Positions 49,597 through 58,353 of a stretch of 64,000 nucleotides of DNA are shown here, piece by piece. Where the stretch lies: assembly GCA_934454435.1 (NCBI GenBank), contig CAKSGA010000001.1, positions 1 to 64,000 on the forward strand, in the 5' to 3' direction. This DNA is from an uncultured Oscillospiraceae bacterium. GTDB lineage: Bacteria > Bacillota > Clostridia > Oscillospirales > Ruminococcaceae. The notes beneath the pieces were generated by a model. The model was not told the DNA's origin and made no database searches. It saw only the letters and a list, made by a program, of their open reading frames with translations. A program made the translations under genes and the position numbers. The number at the start of each line of letters is the position of its first letter. Position 1 is the first letter of the stretch.

Positions 49597-51078
49597 TCAC
49601 ATTGAAGCGATGATTTCTGCGAAGCCCTTGCCGTCGGAGTCGTCCTCCTTATTCTGACCTTCGCTCTCCCTGTAGGGATTTTTGCTGCTGCCACGGTAGT
49701 CCTCGGCGTGCATTTCCTGACTGCTCCCGCTGACTGTCTGCCAGTTCTCGAGCTGTACGCCGTTGTTCTTCAGGCTGTCCTGAATGTGTGCGCCGTTCTC
49801 CTCGATAATGCGGAGCGTCCTGGAATTCTCCGCTGCGATTGATACGGACACTGCGCCGTCTGCGGTCTTGGTCATTCTTACGGTGATCTTTCCGAGATCC
49901 TGCGGTTCAAGCGTTACGGTGTACTCCGTTTCGCCCTCCCTGAGATCGGAAGCCTTCTCGATAAGCCTGTCTGCGACCTGCTTGACTACCTCCGCCGGTC
50001 TGACCTGCACCTCAGTGCCGTCCGCCCGTGCGAATACCACCGGAGCCTCCTGCTGAACTGTCTGCGGCTGGACCTGTACTGCGCTGTCGCTGGTCTTTGC
50101 CGTGCCCTGACCTCCCCTGATCATCTCAAGCTCGTCTGACTTCGACACCACCCTGCTGCGCTGCGTGGAATGCTGCTGGAACACCACCGGCTCCTGCTGA
50201 TCCTGCTGCGGCTGCTCTGTGCTCTCGGGCTGCTTCTGCTGCGGCTCTGCGGTCCTCACGGTGAACTCCGTGACCTCGCTCTGCTGCGGCTCTTCAGTCT
50301 TTGTCTGCGGGGCTGTGCTGACTTCCTGTCCGCTCAGCTGCTGACCGTTCTGACCGCCCTGCTGCGTGTTGTCGCTTTCCTGCCGGATCGCCACCGGCTG
50401 CTCCTGCACCGCTGGAACCTGGACCTCTGCGTCCTCCGCCGGAGCTTCCTCCGACTTCTGCTGCTTCGGCTGTGCTTCCGCCTGGACTGCCGATGACTGC
50501 TCCGTCACAACGTCCGCTGTGACTTCTGCGGTCTGCTCAGTCTGCACCGGCTGAATGTCGGGTGTTTCTGCAACGGGCTTTTCCTGTACCGCCTCGGCCA
50601 CCTTGACTGCCGGCTGTGCAAGCTCTGAAATCTCTGCGCTCTTGTCGCTCACGCTTTCCGGCTGGACTGTCTGCTGCGCCGTGAACATCGCTGCAAGCTC
50701 TGCCATTGCTTCCTGGGCTGCGTCCTTTGTCGGCTCCGCTTCGTCCTTTTCGGGGACCTTCACAAGCTGTGCCAGCTCCGTGAAAAGCTCCTGCGTGATA
50801 AGCTCCGCCGGGATATCCTCTACCCTGACCTCGCCGTCAGCAACTGCCTTTGCAAGCTGGTGCATGTCGATCTTGCCATCGCTGCCGGTGAATTTCTCCA
50901 TCAACTCGACGGTATCCTTCGGCACGTCCTTATTGCTGCCCATTCCGCTCAGCACCTGGGAAAAACCGCCGGACTGTTCTGCCTTGAGCTCCTCCATTCT
51001 CTGCGGTATCGCCGCATCGGAGATCATGAAGTCACTGCGCATATAGCCGGAACCTCCCGTGCTGAATGCTACTGCCAT
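49597..51078 (-). CDS. fliK: Flagellar hook-length control protein (FliK-like)
   Basis: The 493-residue product has a long, low-complexity Gln/Glu/Pro/Val-rich middle region (about 120-370), as FliK does, and a C-terminal Flg_hook domain: TVTLEPQDLGKITVRMT, then SVSIAAENSRTLRIIEENG. FliK measures hook length and triggers the FlhB switch. Start ATG 51078 has GGAGGTG upstream. It follows fliJ and precedes flgD in the usual order. Confidence 0.9.
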   Translation of the reverse strand: MAVAFSTGGSGYMRSDFMISDAAIPQRMEELKAEQSGGFSQVLSGMGSNKDVPKDTVELMEKFTGSDGKIDMHQLAKAVADGEVRVEDIPAELITQELFTELAQLVKVPEKDEAEPTKDAAQEAMAELAAMFTAQQTVQPESVSDKSAEISELAQPAVKVAEAVQEKPVAETPDIQPVQTEQTAEVTADVVTEQSSAVQAEAQPKQQKSEEAPAEDAEVQVPAVQEQPVAIRQESDNTQQGGQNGQQLSGQEVSTAPQTKTEEPQQSEVTEFTVRTAEPQQKQPESTEQPQQDQQEPVVFQQHSTQRSRVVSKSDELEMIRGGQGTAKTSDSAVQVQPQTVQQEAPVVFARADGTEVQVRPAEVVKQVADRLIEKASDLREGETEYTVTLEPQDLGKITVRMTKTADGAVSVSIAAENSRTLRIIEENGAHIQDSLKNNGVQLENWQTVSGSSQEMHAEDYRGSSKNPYRESEGQNKEDDSDGKGFAEIIASM

Positions 51079-51136
51079 TTACTCACCTCCTTATATAATA
51101 GTATCTATATCAGGGACTAAGCCCGGATATGCATGA

Positions 51137-51604
51137 TCATACTCCCTGGCTCTGCTGGGCGTTGTGCGCCCTTATCGACTGCCCGGAAACGAACTCCTCT
51201 ATGAACTGCTCGTTTTCCTTTGTGGCTGCTGCCCTGTACTCCTCGAGCTGTTTCTCCTCGAGCTTCTCCAGGGTGCGGACGTCCTTCGTCGCCTCGACCA
51301 CTACGCCGAGCTGCCGGTTGACCTCCTCCTGCTTCTTCGCTATGCTGAAGTCCCTCGCATGTATCTCCTGCTGAAGAGTGACTATGTAGCGCTTCCTCAC
51401 GGAAACCTCGAACGCCTGTGCTCCCTGCCGGCAGACTGCTTCAAGCTCATCGCTGCATTCACCGACCTGGCGTACAAGCTCCTCTTTCTCCTGATGTATC
51501 CTCTGCAGGTCAGCCTGGAGCGCACTGAGTGTGTTTTTCTGCCTGTCGAGCTCCTGCTGGCGGAAGTCCATCAGCTTCTGGAGGGTAAACTGGAATTTCT
51601 TCAA
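51137..51604 (-). CDS. fliJ: Flagellar export protein FliJ
   Basis: The 155-residue, almost fully helical coiled-coil protein begins KKFQFTLQKLMDFRQQELDRQ, the FliJ N-terminus, and is followed by heptad repeats. FliJ links the FliI ATPase to FlhA. Start is TTG 51604, with AGGTG 7 nt upstream. It is co-oriented between fliI and fliK. Confidence 0.9.
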   Translation of the reverse strand: MKKFQFTLQKLMDFRQQELDRQKNTLSALQADLQRIHQEKEELVRQVGECSDELEAVCRQGAQAFEVSVRKRYIVTLQQEIHARDFSIAKKQEEVNRQLGVVVEATKDVRTLEKLEEKQLEEYRAAATKENEQFIEEFVSGQSIRAHNAQQSQGV

Positions 51605-51623
51605 GACAAATCACCTCGCTGGA

Positions 51624-52943
51624 TCACTGCTCGTCACCCACTGCGGCTATCAGCAGCTGCACCGTTTCCTCGAGGGAGTAGCTTTCCTCCACCCTCTGCA
51701 TAAGGAACTCGTTGATCCTGTCTATCTTGCGTATCGCCTCGTCAAGCGCCGGATTTGTTCCGTGCTTGTAGGCTCCTATTGAGATAAGGTCTGCGTTGTT
51801 GTTGTAAAGGGACAGCAGGTTTCGCAGCTTTCCCGCCGCCTGCTTGTGCTCCGGAGTGTCTATTTCCGACATCAGTCGGCTGACGCTGGGGAGGATATCT
51901 ATCGCCGGATAGTGGTTCTGCGCCGCTATCTTTCGGGACAGAATGATGTGTCCGTCAATGATACCACGGACTGTATCTGCTATCGGCTCGTTGGTGTCGT
52001 CGCCCTCAACGAGCACGGTGTAAATGCCTGTTATCGAGCCCTCCGGGAAGTTCCCGGCACGCTCCAGCAGCTTTGGCATGTTGCTGTAGATGGAGGGCGT
52101 GTAGCCTCTCGCAATAGGCGGCTCGCCGGTGGAAAGCCCGACCTCACGCAGCGCCATGGCGTAACGTGTAAGGCTGTCCATCATCAGCAGGACGTCCTTT
52201 CCCTGCTTCATGAAATACTCTGCTATCGCCGTGGCTGTCAGCGGGCACTTGCTTCGCATCATCGCCGGCTGGTCAGAGGTAGCGACCACCAGTACGGACC
52301 GTGCCATGCCCTCGGGACCAAGGTCCCTCTCGATGAACTCCCGGACCTCACGGCCACGCTCGCCCACCAGTGCAATGACGTTTATATCCGCCTTGACCTT
52401 TCGTGCGATCATACCCATCAGCGTGGACTTACCAACGCCGGAGCCTGCGAATATGCCCATTCTCTGGCCCTTGCCCATGGTCAGCAGACCGTCGATAGCC
52501 TTTACGCCGAGCTGTATCTGCTCCTTTATGGGAGGTCTGTTGAACGGATTTGACGGCGCTCCGGTGATGGAGATGCTGTCAGTGCAGCCAGGGTCAGCTC
52601 CGCCGTCAAGCGGCATGCCTGCGGCGTCAACGATCCTGCCTATCAGCCCGGGACCCGCCTTCACGGTGAGCTTATCCCCCGTGGAGTCCACGATACTGCC
52701 GGGGCCTATGCCCTCGATCTCGGTATACGGCATGAGCAGAATGTTACTTTTGTTGAACCCGACTACCTCCGCCCGGATATAGCTCTGCATATCCTTGGAG
52801 TAAATGCGGCAGACATCGCCGATATTGCAGGCGGGCCCACTCGCTTCGATAGTCATGCCGACTATCTTCTCTATCTTTCCCATGTAGCGGAAGGTGTCAT
52901 ATTCTTTTATATCATCGCAAAATCCTCTGAGATCAAGTGACAT
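51624..52943 (-). CDS. fliI: Flagellum-specific ATP synthase FliI
   Basis: The 439-residue product has Walker A GSGVGKST at about residues 167-174, and the F1-beta-like run ALVGERGREVREFIE, then LLMMDSLTRYAMA for Walker B. It powers delivery of export substrates. Length is normal. FliH follows upstream and FliJ downstream, completing the ATPase complex. Start ATG 52943 has GGAGG upstream. Confidence 0.96.
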   Translation of the reverse strand: MSLDLRGFCDDIKEYDTFRYMGKIEKIVGMTIEASGPACNIGDVCRIYSKDMQSYIRAEVVGFNKSNILLMPYTEIEGIGPGSIVDSTGDKLTVKAGPGLIGRIVDAAGMPLDGGADPGCTDSISITGAPSNPFNRPPIKEQIQLGVKAIDGLLTMGKGQRMGIFAGSGVGKSTLMGMIARKVKADINVIALVGERGREVREFIERDLGPEGMARSVLVVATSDQPAMMRSKCPLTATAIAEYFMKQGKDVLLMMDSLTRYAMALREVGLSTGEPPIARGYTPSIYSNMPKLLERAGNFPEGSITGIYTVLVEGDDTNEPIADTVRGIIDGHIILSRKIAAQNHYPAIDILPSVSRLMSEIDTPEHKQAAGKLRNLLSLYNNNADLISIGAYKHGTNPALDEAIRKIDRINEFLMQRVEESYSLEETVQLLIAAVGDEQ

Positions 52944-52961
52944 GACTTCCCTCCTCCGGGA

Positions 52962-53903
52962 CTACTCCTCGTCCTCCGCTTCCTCAGCGGGCTCCGGGGA
53001 CTTTTTCTTCTTAGCCGCAGGCGCCTTGAACTTTCCGCTTCCCAGCTCCTGTATCATTCGCAGCTGGGTCTGAATGCCTGCGTCCACGATCTCGCTGCCG
53101 TTATCGACTATCACCGTGCCCGGCTCCGCCTCCGGCAGCAGCTCAACATCGACATACTTAATGCCGCCGCAGAGCTCTTTCAGATACTCATAATCCGCCG
53201 TGAGCTCCTCGTTGGCACCGTTGTCGCTGAGCGTTATCTTTATGCGCTCGCTGTTGCGGAATTCCTTCGCCGCCTTTTTGATAAGGCGCTTCACAGCTGC
53301 GCTGTCCTTTGATGTTATGCTGTCCAGCGTGACCTTCTTTGCAATGGACATCACAGTGTCGTAGATATCCTTCTCATAACCGGCGAACAGCTTTTCCTTT
53401 TCGGAATTTATGCTCTCTGCATAGCTCCGGGCTTCCTCCAGGATATCACGCCCGGCTGCAAGGCAGGCTTCCTTTCCGTCCCTCTGCCCCTGCTCGAACC
53501 CATCGGACTTCGCCCTGATGAACACGCTGTCCCGGTTCGCCTCGGCGTCTGATATTATCTGGGAGGCGTTGTCGTTCGCATTGGAGATTATCGCCTCTGC
53601 CCTGCGCTTCGCTTCAAGGATCACTTCCTTGCCCTGCTCCACGCACCGGGACTTCATCTCCTCTATGGACGCCTTCTCCTGCTCCAGCTTCTGTTCCCGC
53701 TCGTCGAGCTCTTTTATACGCTGCTCCAGCTTCCGCTTCTCTTCAAGAAGCTCCTGCTCGGGGTCACGCACGGGCTCCGGGATATGCCCCCGGTCGGCTT
53801 CGTTCCCGGGAACGCTCTGCTCGGGAGGCTTCGGCAGCTCGATGGTATTTGATATGTCAACGCCGCCGCCGAAGTAAACGGAGTTCCTCTTTAATACTGA
53901 CAA
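52962..53903 (-). CDS. fliH: Flagellar assembly protein FliH
   Basis: The 313-residue product has a long charged coiled coil (about 50-140, EEKRKLEQRIKELDEREQK run) and a C-terminal FliH/type-III stator domain with KKVTLDSITSKDSAAVKRLIKK. FliH tethers and regulates FliI. The last about 20 residues are Lys/Ala/Glu-rich. Start is TTG 53903, with GGAGG 8 nt upstream; the nearby ATG is out of frame. Confidence 0.88.
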   Translation of the reverse strand: MSVLKRNSVYFGGGVDISNTIELPKPPEQSVPGNEADRGHIPEPVRDPEQELLEEKRKLEQRIKELDEREQKLEQEKASIEEMKSRCVEQGKEVILEAKRRAEAIISNANDNASQIISDAEANRDSVFIRAKSDGFEQGQRDGKEACLAAGRDILEEARSYAESINSEKEKLFAGYEKDIYDTVMSIAKKVTLDSITSKDSAAVKRLIKKAAKEFRNSERIKITLSDNGANEELTADYEYLKELCGGIKYVDVELLPEAEPGTVIVDNGSEIVDAGIQTQLRMIQELGSGKFKAPAAKKKKSPEPAEEAEDEE

Positions 53904-53944
53904 TGCATTCCCTCCGTCATGCTGAGATTTTCAGACCCACTGCG

Positions 53945-54964
53945 TCAGGCGATGACCTCGTCCCCGCCGCCGCCATGGGAGATAGTGATGATGCCGTCCT
54001 GCTCGAGCCGGCGAATGGTCGCAACGATGTTCTGCTGTGCAGCCTCAACGTCACGCATACGCACATTGTGCAGGTACTCGATATCCGCCTGCAGGCTCTC
54101 TCTCGCACGGGAAGAGATGTTCGAGAAGATGCACTCTGCGACCTCCTGCGTGGAGCCCTTGATAGCGATCGCAAGATCCTTCGGGTCCACCTGCTTCGTG
54201 AATTCCTGAATAGCCATGGAATCCAGCGTAACGATATCCTCGAACACGAACATCTTCTGCTTGATCTGGTCCGCCAGTTTCTGGTCCCTTGCGGACAGTT
54301 CGTCGAATATGTATTTCTCGGTCGCACGGTCCACGTTGTTCATTACCTCCGCAACGTAGCTGATACCGCCGACCTCCATGCTGTCGATATTGACAAGGTT
54401 TGCGAACTTCTTCTCCAGGGTCGCTTCCAGGGACTTTATAACGTCAGGGGAAGCACGGTCCATGCGTGCTATTCTCTCGACAACCTCTACACGCTTCTCC
54501 TTGGGGAGCTCCGCCAGTATCGCCGCCGCCTGGTCTATTCTTGCATAGGAAAGTATCAGGGCGATGGTCTGGGGGTGCTCGTTCTGGACTATAGCGAGCA
54601 GGTTCTTGTAGTCTGCCTTGCGCACGAAATCGAACGACTTCGTCTTGAGCTGCTTTGTGATACGCTGGAGCAGGTTGTTGGCTGCCTCAGAGCCGAATGC
54701 CTTTTCAAGTATCTGGCGGGCGTAGTCCACGCCGCCCTCGGTCACTACCTTCTGGGTCAGGCACAGCTCATAGAACTCGTTGAGCACGCCCTCTACCACG
54801 TCGATCGGCTGGTACTCCAGCTTTGCGACCTCCGTGGAGAGCGCCTCTATCTCGTCGTCTGAAAGGTGCTTATATACTTCGGAGGCGTTATCCGCACCCA
54901 TTGCTGCCAGCACAAGGGCGATCTTCTGATTAGAAGTAAGCTCTTCCACTTTGTTTTCTGGCAT
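53945..54964 (-). CDS. fliG: Flagellar motor switch protein FliG
   Basis: The 339-residue product has the FliG N-terminal ALVLAAMGADNASEVYKHL, a middle domain with LLQRITKQLKTK and NEHPQTIALILSYA, and C-terminal residues for stator contact in KMFVFEDIVTLDSMAIQEF. It transmits torque from MotA to FliF. Start ATG 54964 is 22 nt past fliF. Length typical. Confidence 0.96.
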   Translation of the reverse strand: MPENKVEELTSNQKIALVLAAMGADNASEVYKHLSDDEIEALSTEVAKLEYQPIDVVEGVLNEFYELCLTQKVVTEGGVDYARQILEKAFGSEAANNLLQRITKQLKTKSFDFVRKADYKNLLAIVQNEHPQTIALILSYARIDQAAAILAELPKEKRVEVVERIARMDRASPDVIKSLEATLEKKFANLVNIDSMEVGGISYVAEVMNNVDRATEKYIFDELSARDQKLADQIKQKMFVFEDIVTLDSMAIQEFTKQVDPKDLAIAIKGSTQEVAECIFSNISSRARESLQADIEYLHNVRMRDVEAAQQNIVATIRRLEQDGIITISHGGGGDEVIA

Positions 54965-54986
54965 GTTGATCCCTCCTCACTGAGTA

Positions 54987-56669
54987 TCAGTTGTCCTTCA
55001 TCATATTCTTGATGATCTGCGCCACGATCTCCGGATTGGTCTTGGAGAAGTCGCTTATCTCACGCTTGAGTATTGTTTCACGGGACTCCTTCGCAGCTTC
55101 TTCTGTAAGACTTGCGATATTGAAGTCCACCTCCTCGGGAGTATCCTGCTCCTGGGAAACTGAGCCGCCGGGCACAGCAGAACCGTTCGCAGCAGCCGCA
55201 GCGAATGCAGCCTCCTGGCGGCGTCTGATCTTCTTCTTTCTGGAGCTGCCCATCATGAGAGTGAGCACCAGCAGAAGTATCAGCAGTATGCCAAGTCCCA
55301 CAACAACGTAAAGCAGCACGTTCCTGAACGTATCGACAGGCGGAGTGATGATCTGGAGCCCGCTGTTGTCGCCGCCAGTTCCGCCGTTGCCGTTGGAAAG
55401 CGTGAACGGGAGATTATACACGGATACATAGTCAACAGTAGTGCCTGCGGCGTTCGCAACAATGCTCTGGAGCGCTTCACGCTCAGCCTGGGTCATGTTG
55501 GTCTGATTAACGACCAGACCCACGGTCAGTGCGTCGATGGAATAGCCGTCCTTCTTGATGGTCTCCTTGATATTGGAAACGCTGTACTGTATCTCGTTCT
55601 TATTATAATAGAATGTCTGTCCGTCCTCGAGGCCGGTGATGGTGGGATAATCCGGGGAGGTATCAGCGTTAGGAGTTACGCCGACAACGCCGCCGTCCTC
55701 GTCCAGCCTGCCGCCCTCGTTCACCTGATCCTGATGGTTGATGACGCCGGCATTGGTACCGTCCACCGGCTCATACTGGGTGGACTCAACGTCCTTTGCG
55801 TCGTAGTTCAGCCTTGCGGAAACGTTGAATGCAAAGCCGTCCTCGCCGTACATCTTGGTGAACATCTCGCCCAGGCCGTCCTTGAGCACCTGCACGAACT
55901 CCTGCTCGAAATCCAGGCGCTTTCTTGCGATGTCAACGCCGGACTTGTCCTCGTCCTCGTCAACCTCCTCGTCAAGCTCCGGGTCTACCCACTCGTAGGA
56001 ATTCATCTTGCTGTCCATGATGGACACGTTCTCGTTCGTCAGACCCTCGACGCTGGTGGTAACGCCACGGTAGATAGCTCTTACCTCTGCGTTGGTCAGG
56101 GGCTCTGCGTCATTCTTGAGCTGAATGAACACTGCGCACTGGCTGTCGCCCTTCTGGGTGGAGATAACATAATTCGATGTTTCCGGCAGGGTCAGGTTGA
56201 CTGTAGCAGCCTGTATCTTGTCCATCGAAGCGATAGTGGAGCCCAGCCTTGTTTCCAGCTGCTGGCGCTTGATCTCCCTCTTGTCGAGATCGGTGCTCCA
56301 GAGGTCCACGCCGTTGTTCCATATATCGTAGTTAGTCGTGGACTTGGGGTAGCCCTGCGCCCACATCTGCATTCTGAGGGAGTCCGCCTGCTCGGCCGGA
56401 ACGATGACGTCGCCGCTGCTGTTCACCGTTACCTGGGGAGCGTTATCCAGCGACTGGATAGCGGTTGCGATCTCTCCCGCCTCGGTGCTTGAAAGCCCCG
56501 AGAACAGCACCGCCGTGTTCTTGCCCGAACTGTTGAGCAGCACGCACAGTACTATAATTATCGCAATAACAGCGACCGGGATCGATATGATAAGGACCTT
56601 CGCCATCTTGGACGACTCGGTCCATTTTGTCTTGATCTTGGTCACTGTAGTCTTTATTTTTTCATTCAT
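54987..56669 (-). CDS. fliF: Flagellar MS-ring protein FliF
   Basis: The 560-residue product has an N-terminal membrane helix (VLIISIPVAVIAIIIVLCVLL), ring-building motifs with QKIQAATVNLTLPE-like MDKIQAATVNLTLPE, then VDYVSVYNLPF, a second helix (LLYVVVGLGILLILLLVLTL), and a cytoplasmic C-terminal FliG-binding tail. It forms the MS ring. Start ATG 56669; a second ATG follows two codons on. Confidence 0.96.
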   Translation of the reverse strand: MNEKIKTTVTKIKTKWTESSKMAKVLIISIPVAVIAIIIVLCVLLNSSGKNTAVLFSGLSSTEAGEIATAIQSLDNAPQVTVNSSGDVIVPAEQADSLRMQMWAQGYPKSTTNYDIWNNGVDLWSTDLDKREIKRQQLETRLGSTIASMDKIQAATVNLTLPETSNYVISTQKGDSQCAVFIQLKNDAEPLTNAEVRAIYRGVTTSVEGLTNENVSIMDSKMNSYEWVDPELDEEVDEDEDKSGVDIARKRLDFEQEFVQVLKDGLGEMFTKMYGEDGFAFNVSARLNYDAKDVESTQYEPVDGTNAGVINHQDQVNEGGRLDEDGGVVGVTPNADTSPDYPTITGLEDGQTFYYNKNEIQYSVSNIKETIKKDGYSIDALTVGLVVNQTNMTQAEREALQSIVANAAGTTVDYVSVYNLPFTLSNGNGGTGGDNSGLQIITPPVDTFRNVLLYVVVGLGILLILLLVLTLMMGSSRKKKIRRRQEAAFAAAAANGSAVPGGSVSQEQDTPEEVDFNIASLTEEAAKESRETILKREISDFSKTNPEIVAQIIKNMMKDN

Positions 56670-56727
56670 TTACCTGGACGACCTCCGATTTTTCGCTGTC
56701 CCCCTGACAGCTTATTGGCGCAAATCA

Positions 56728-57057
56728 TCAAACCTGCATGTTGATGATCGTATTGTAAGCGCTGAGCGCTTCATTCTTGACCGTCACCAGCAGCTCGACC
56801 GCTACGGCAGCCTTGGTGATGTTCGACTGGACCTGCGCCAGGTCGTCGATATTGCCGAGCATGAGGTCGATAGCGTCACGGTCTACCTGTTCGTTGGTCT
56901 CAACGACATTATCGACCATGCCCCTGAACACATCGAGGAACGAAGCGTTCTCAACGTTCACCGCATACTGCGCCTTTGATTTATCGGTTCCCATGGGAGT
57001 CATGGGCTCCATGGGCTTCATTTCTGTAAGATTGCCTATCGGCACAAAATCCATCAT
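56728..57057 (-). CDS. fliE: Flagellar hook-basal body complex protein FliE
   Basis: The 109-residue product matches FliE: SFLDVFRGMVDNVVETNEQVDRDAIDLMLG, then VQSNITKAAVAVELLVTVKNEALSAYNTIINMQV (quoted in part). FliE joins the MS ring and the rod. AGGA precedes ATG 57057, and another ATG follows directly. It is 60 nt after flgC. Confidence 0.92.
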   Translation of the reverse strand: MMDFVPIGNLTEMKPMEPMTPMGTDKSKAQYAVNVENASFLDVFRGMVDNVVETNEQVDRDAIDLMLGNIDDLAQVQSNITKAAVAVELLVTVKNEALSAYNTIINMQV

Positions 57058-57118
57058 TGTTTCATGTTCCTTTCACAGGAGCTTCCCTGCCGTTCACCGC
57101 ACCTCATGCACGGAGCCA

Positions 57119-57577
57119 TCAGCCCTTGCCGATGTTGAGCGCCTTTGTCGCCATGGTCTTGACTACCTCGAACACCGCAAGGTTAGCGGAATACATGTTC
57201 TCCGCCTCGGTGGAGTCGAGCTGTTCAGTCGCCACGTCCACATTGGACTCATACACGTAGCCCATCTCGTCTGCGAGCGGGTGCGTGGGGTCGTAGACCG
57301 GCTCGGCGGGGGTGGGGTCGTCAACGACCTTCTTCGCCTCAACGCCACGATACTTTATATACTTATGGAAGTGAGTTTCTCCGGTGCCGAGCTTTGTGGT
57401 GAGAATGCTCTTGAAAGTCTTGTCCTCGCCGAAAACCACCATCTGGCGCTTGTATGCTTCCTCGGGAGTGGTGGCAACGTTGTCTGCGTTGCTGATGTTC
57501 TGGGCGATTATATCGAGCCTGAACCGCTCTGCGGTCATGCCGGAAAGCGGGATATTAAGCGAACTCAGGAATGCCAT
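57119..57577 (-). CDS. flgC: Flagellar basal-body rod protein FlgC
   Basis: The 152-residue product has the rod N-terminus GMTAERFRLDIIAQNISNADN and the C-terminal YVYESNVDVATEQLDSTEAENMYSANLAVF, as in FlgC. It forms part of the proximal rod with FlgB. It follows flgB by 13 nt. Confidence 0.95.
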   Translation of the reverse strand: MAFLSSLNIPLSGMTAERFRLDIIAQNISNADNVATTPEEAYKRQMVVFGEDKTFKSILTTKLGTGETHFHKYIKYRGVEAKKVVDDPTPAEPVYDPTHPLADEMGYVYESNVDVATEQLDSTEAENMYSANLAVFEVVKTMATKALNIGKG

Positions 57578-57590
57578 ATTCTGTCCTCCG

Positions 57591-57956
57591 TTACTTTGTG
57601 GTCATGGCGGTTCTCACCCTGGAGAAGTTGCCGTTCATGGAGTTTATGAGTGCGTCGTACTGTATCTGCGCCTTTGCAAGCTCAGCCTGCTGGGTGTCGT
57701 TATCAACGTTGTTGCCGTCCGCCTGGTCGTCCGTATTGCGGTCGATATAAAGGCGCTGCACGAGGTTCAGCTCGGTATCCACGGTGCCGTTGCTGCGGAG
57801 CTTGTCCCGGAGGATCCCGGCGAAATCGAGGTATTTGCAGTTGTAGTCCGGCGTATCCGCATTAGCGATGTTCTGGGAGATTATCTGCTGCTTCTGCCAC
57901 AGCACTGCAAGACCCTGTTCCGCCACCCGGAACGCATTAGTGTCAAATAAAGCCAT
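57591..57956 (-). CDS. flgB: Flagellar basal-body rod protein FlgB
   Basis: The 121-residue product has ALFDTNAFRVAEQGLAVLW and QKQQIISQNIANADTPDYNCKYL, both FlgB signatures. It is the first gene of the flagellar locus, with ATG 57956 about 8 nt after GAGGAAAA. A TTGCAT/TATAAT promoter lies at 58030-58058. Confidence 0.96.
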   Translation of the reverse strand: MALFDTNAFRVAEQGLAVLWQKQQIISQNIANADTPDYNCKYLDFAGILRDKLRSNGTVDTELNLVQRLYIDRNTDDQADGNNVDNDTQQAELAKAQIQYDALINSMNGNFSRVRTAMTTK

Positions 57957-58029
57957 ATATTTTCCTCTCTATCCCACGGTGAAATTACCACAAAATGGCA
58001 TACTACACCCTATAGCTATTCGTATTATA

Positions 58030-58058
58030 ATTATACACCATTTCAACGCATAATGCAA
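58030..58058 (-). promoter_or_regulatory. Predicted main promoter of the flagellar operon
   Basis: Minus strand TTGCAT (58058-58053), 17-nt spacer, TATAAT (58035-58030), leader about 70 nt. It looks like a sigma-A site, not sigma-28. The 397-nt gap up to 58353 shows no gene. Confidence 0.68.
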
Positions 58059-58288
58059 CAATTTTTTTCAGATGATTTTTTTACGTTAAGTAAAACGGCA
58101 TAAAAAATATAGGAAAATCCCGTCAATGTAATATTAAAATTTGTGCATTTTGTCATATTGTGGAACTTTTTTGTGCATAGGTTACAAAACACACGTTACA
58201 TTTTCTGCAAATTTAGCAACACATCGGGACATTCACAGCGATTAATTACACAGTAATACGGCAAAATCCCAATTCCAGACAGTAATAT

Positions 58289-58323
58289 CAAGACCCCCGG
58301 CACGTCATGCACCGGGGGTCTTG
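58289..58323. terminator. Terminator hairpin of ABC-transporter operon
   Basis: Perfect 12-bp stem CAAGACCCCCGG / CCGGGGGTCTTG, 11-nt loop. The U-tract is weak on both strands. It lies past the permease stop codon and before the flagellar promoter. Confidence 0.8.
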
Positions 58324-58353
58324 TATTGGGGGAATGAAAGGTTATCAGGTCTG

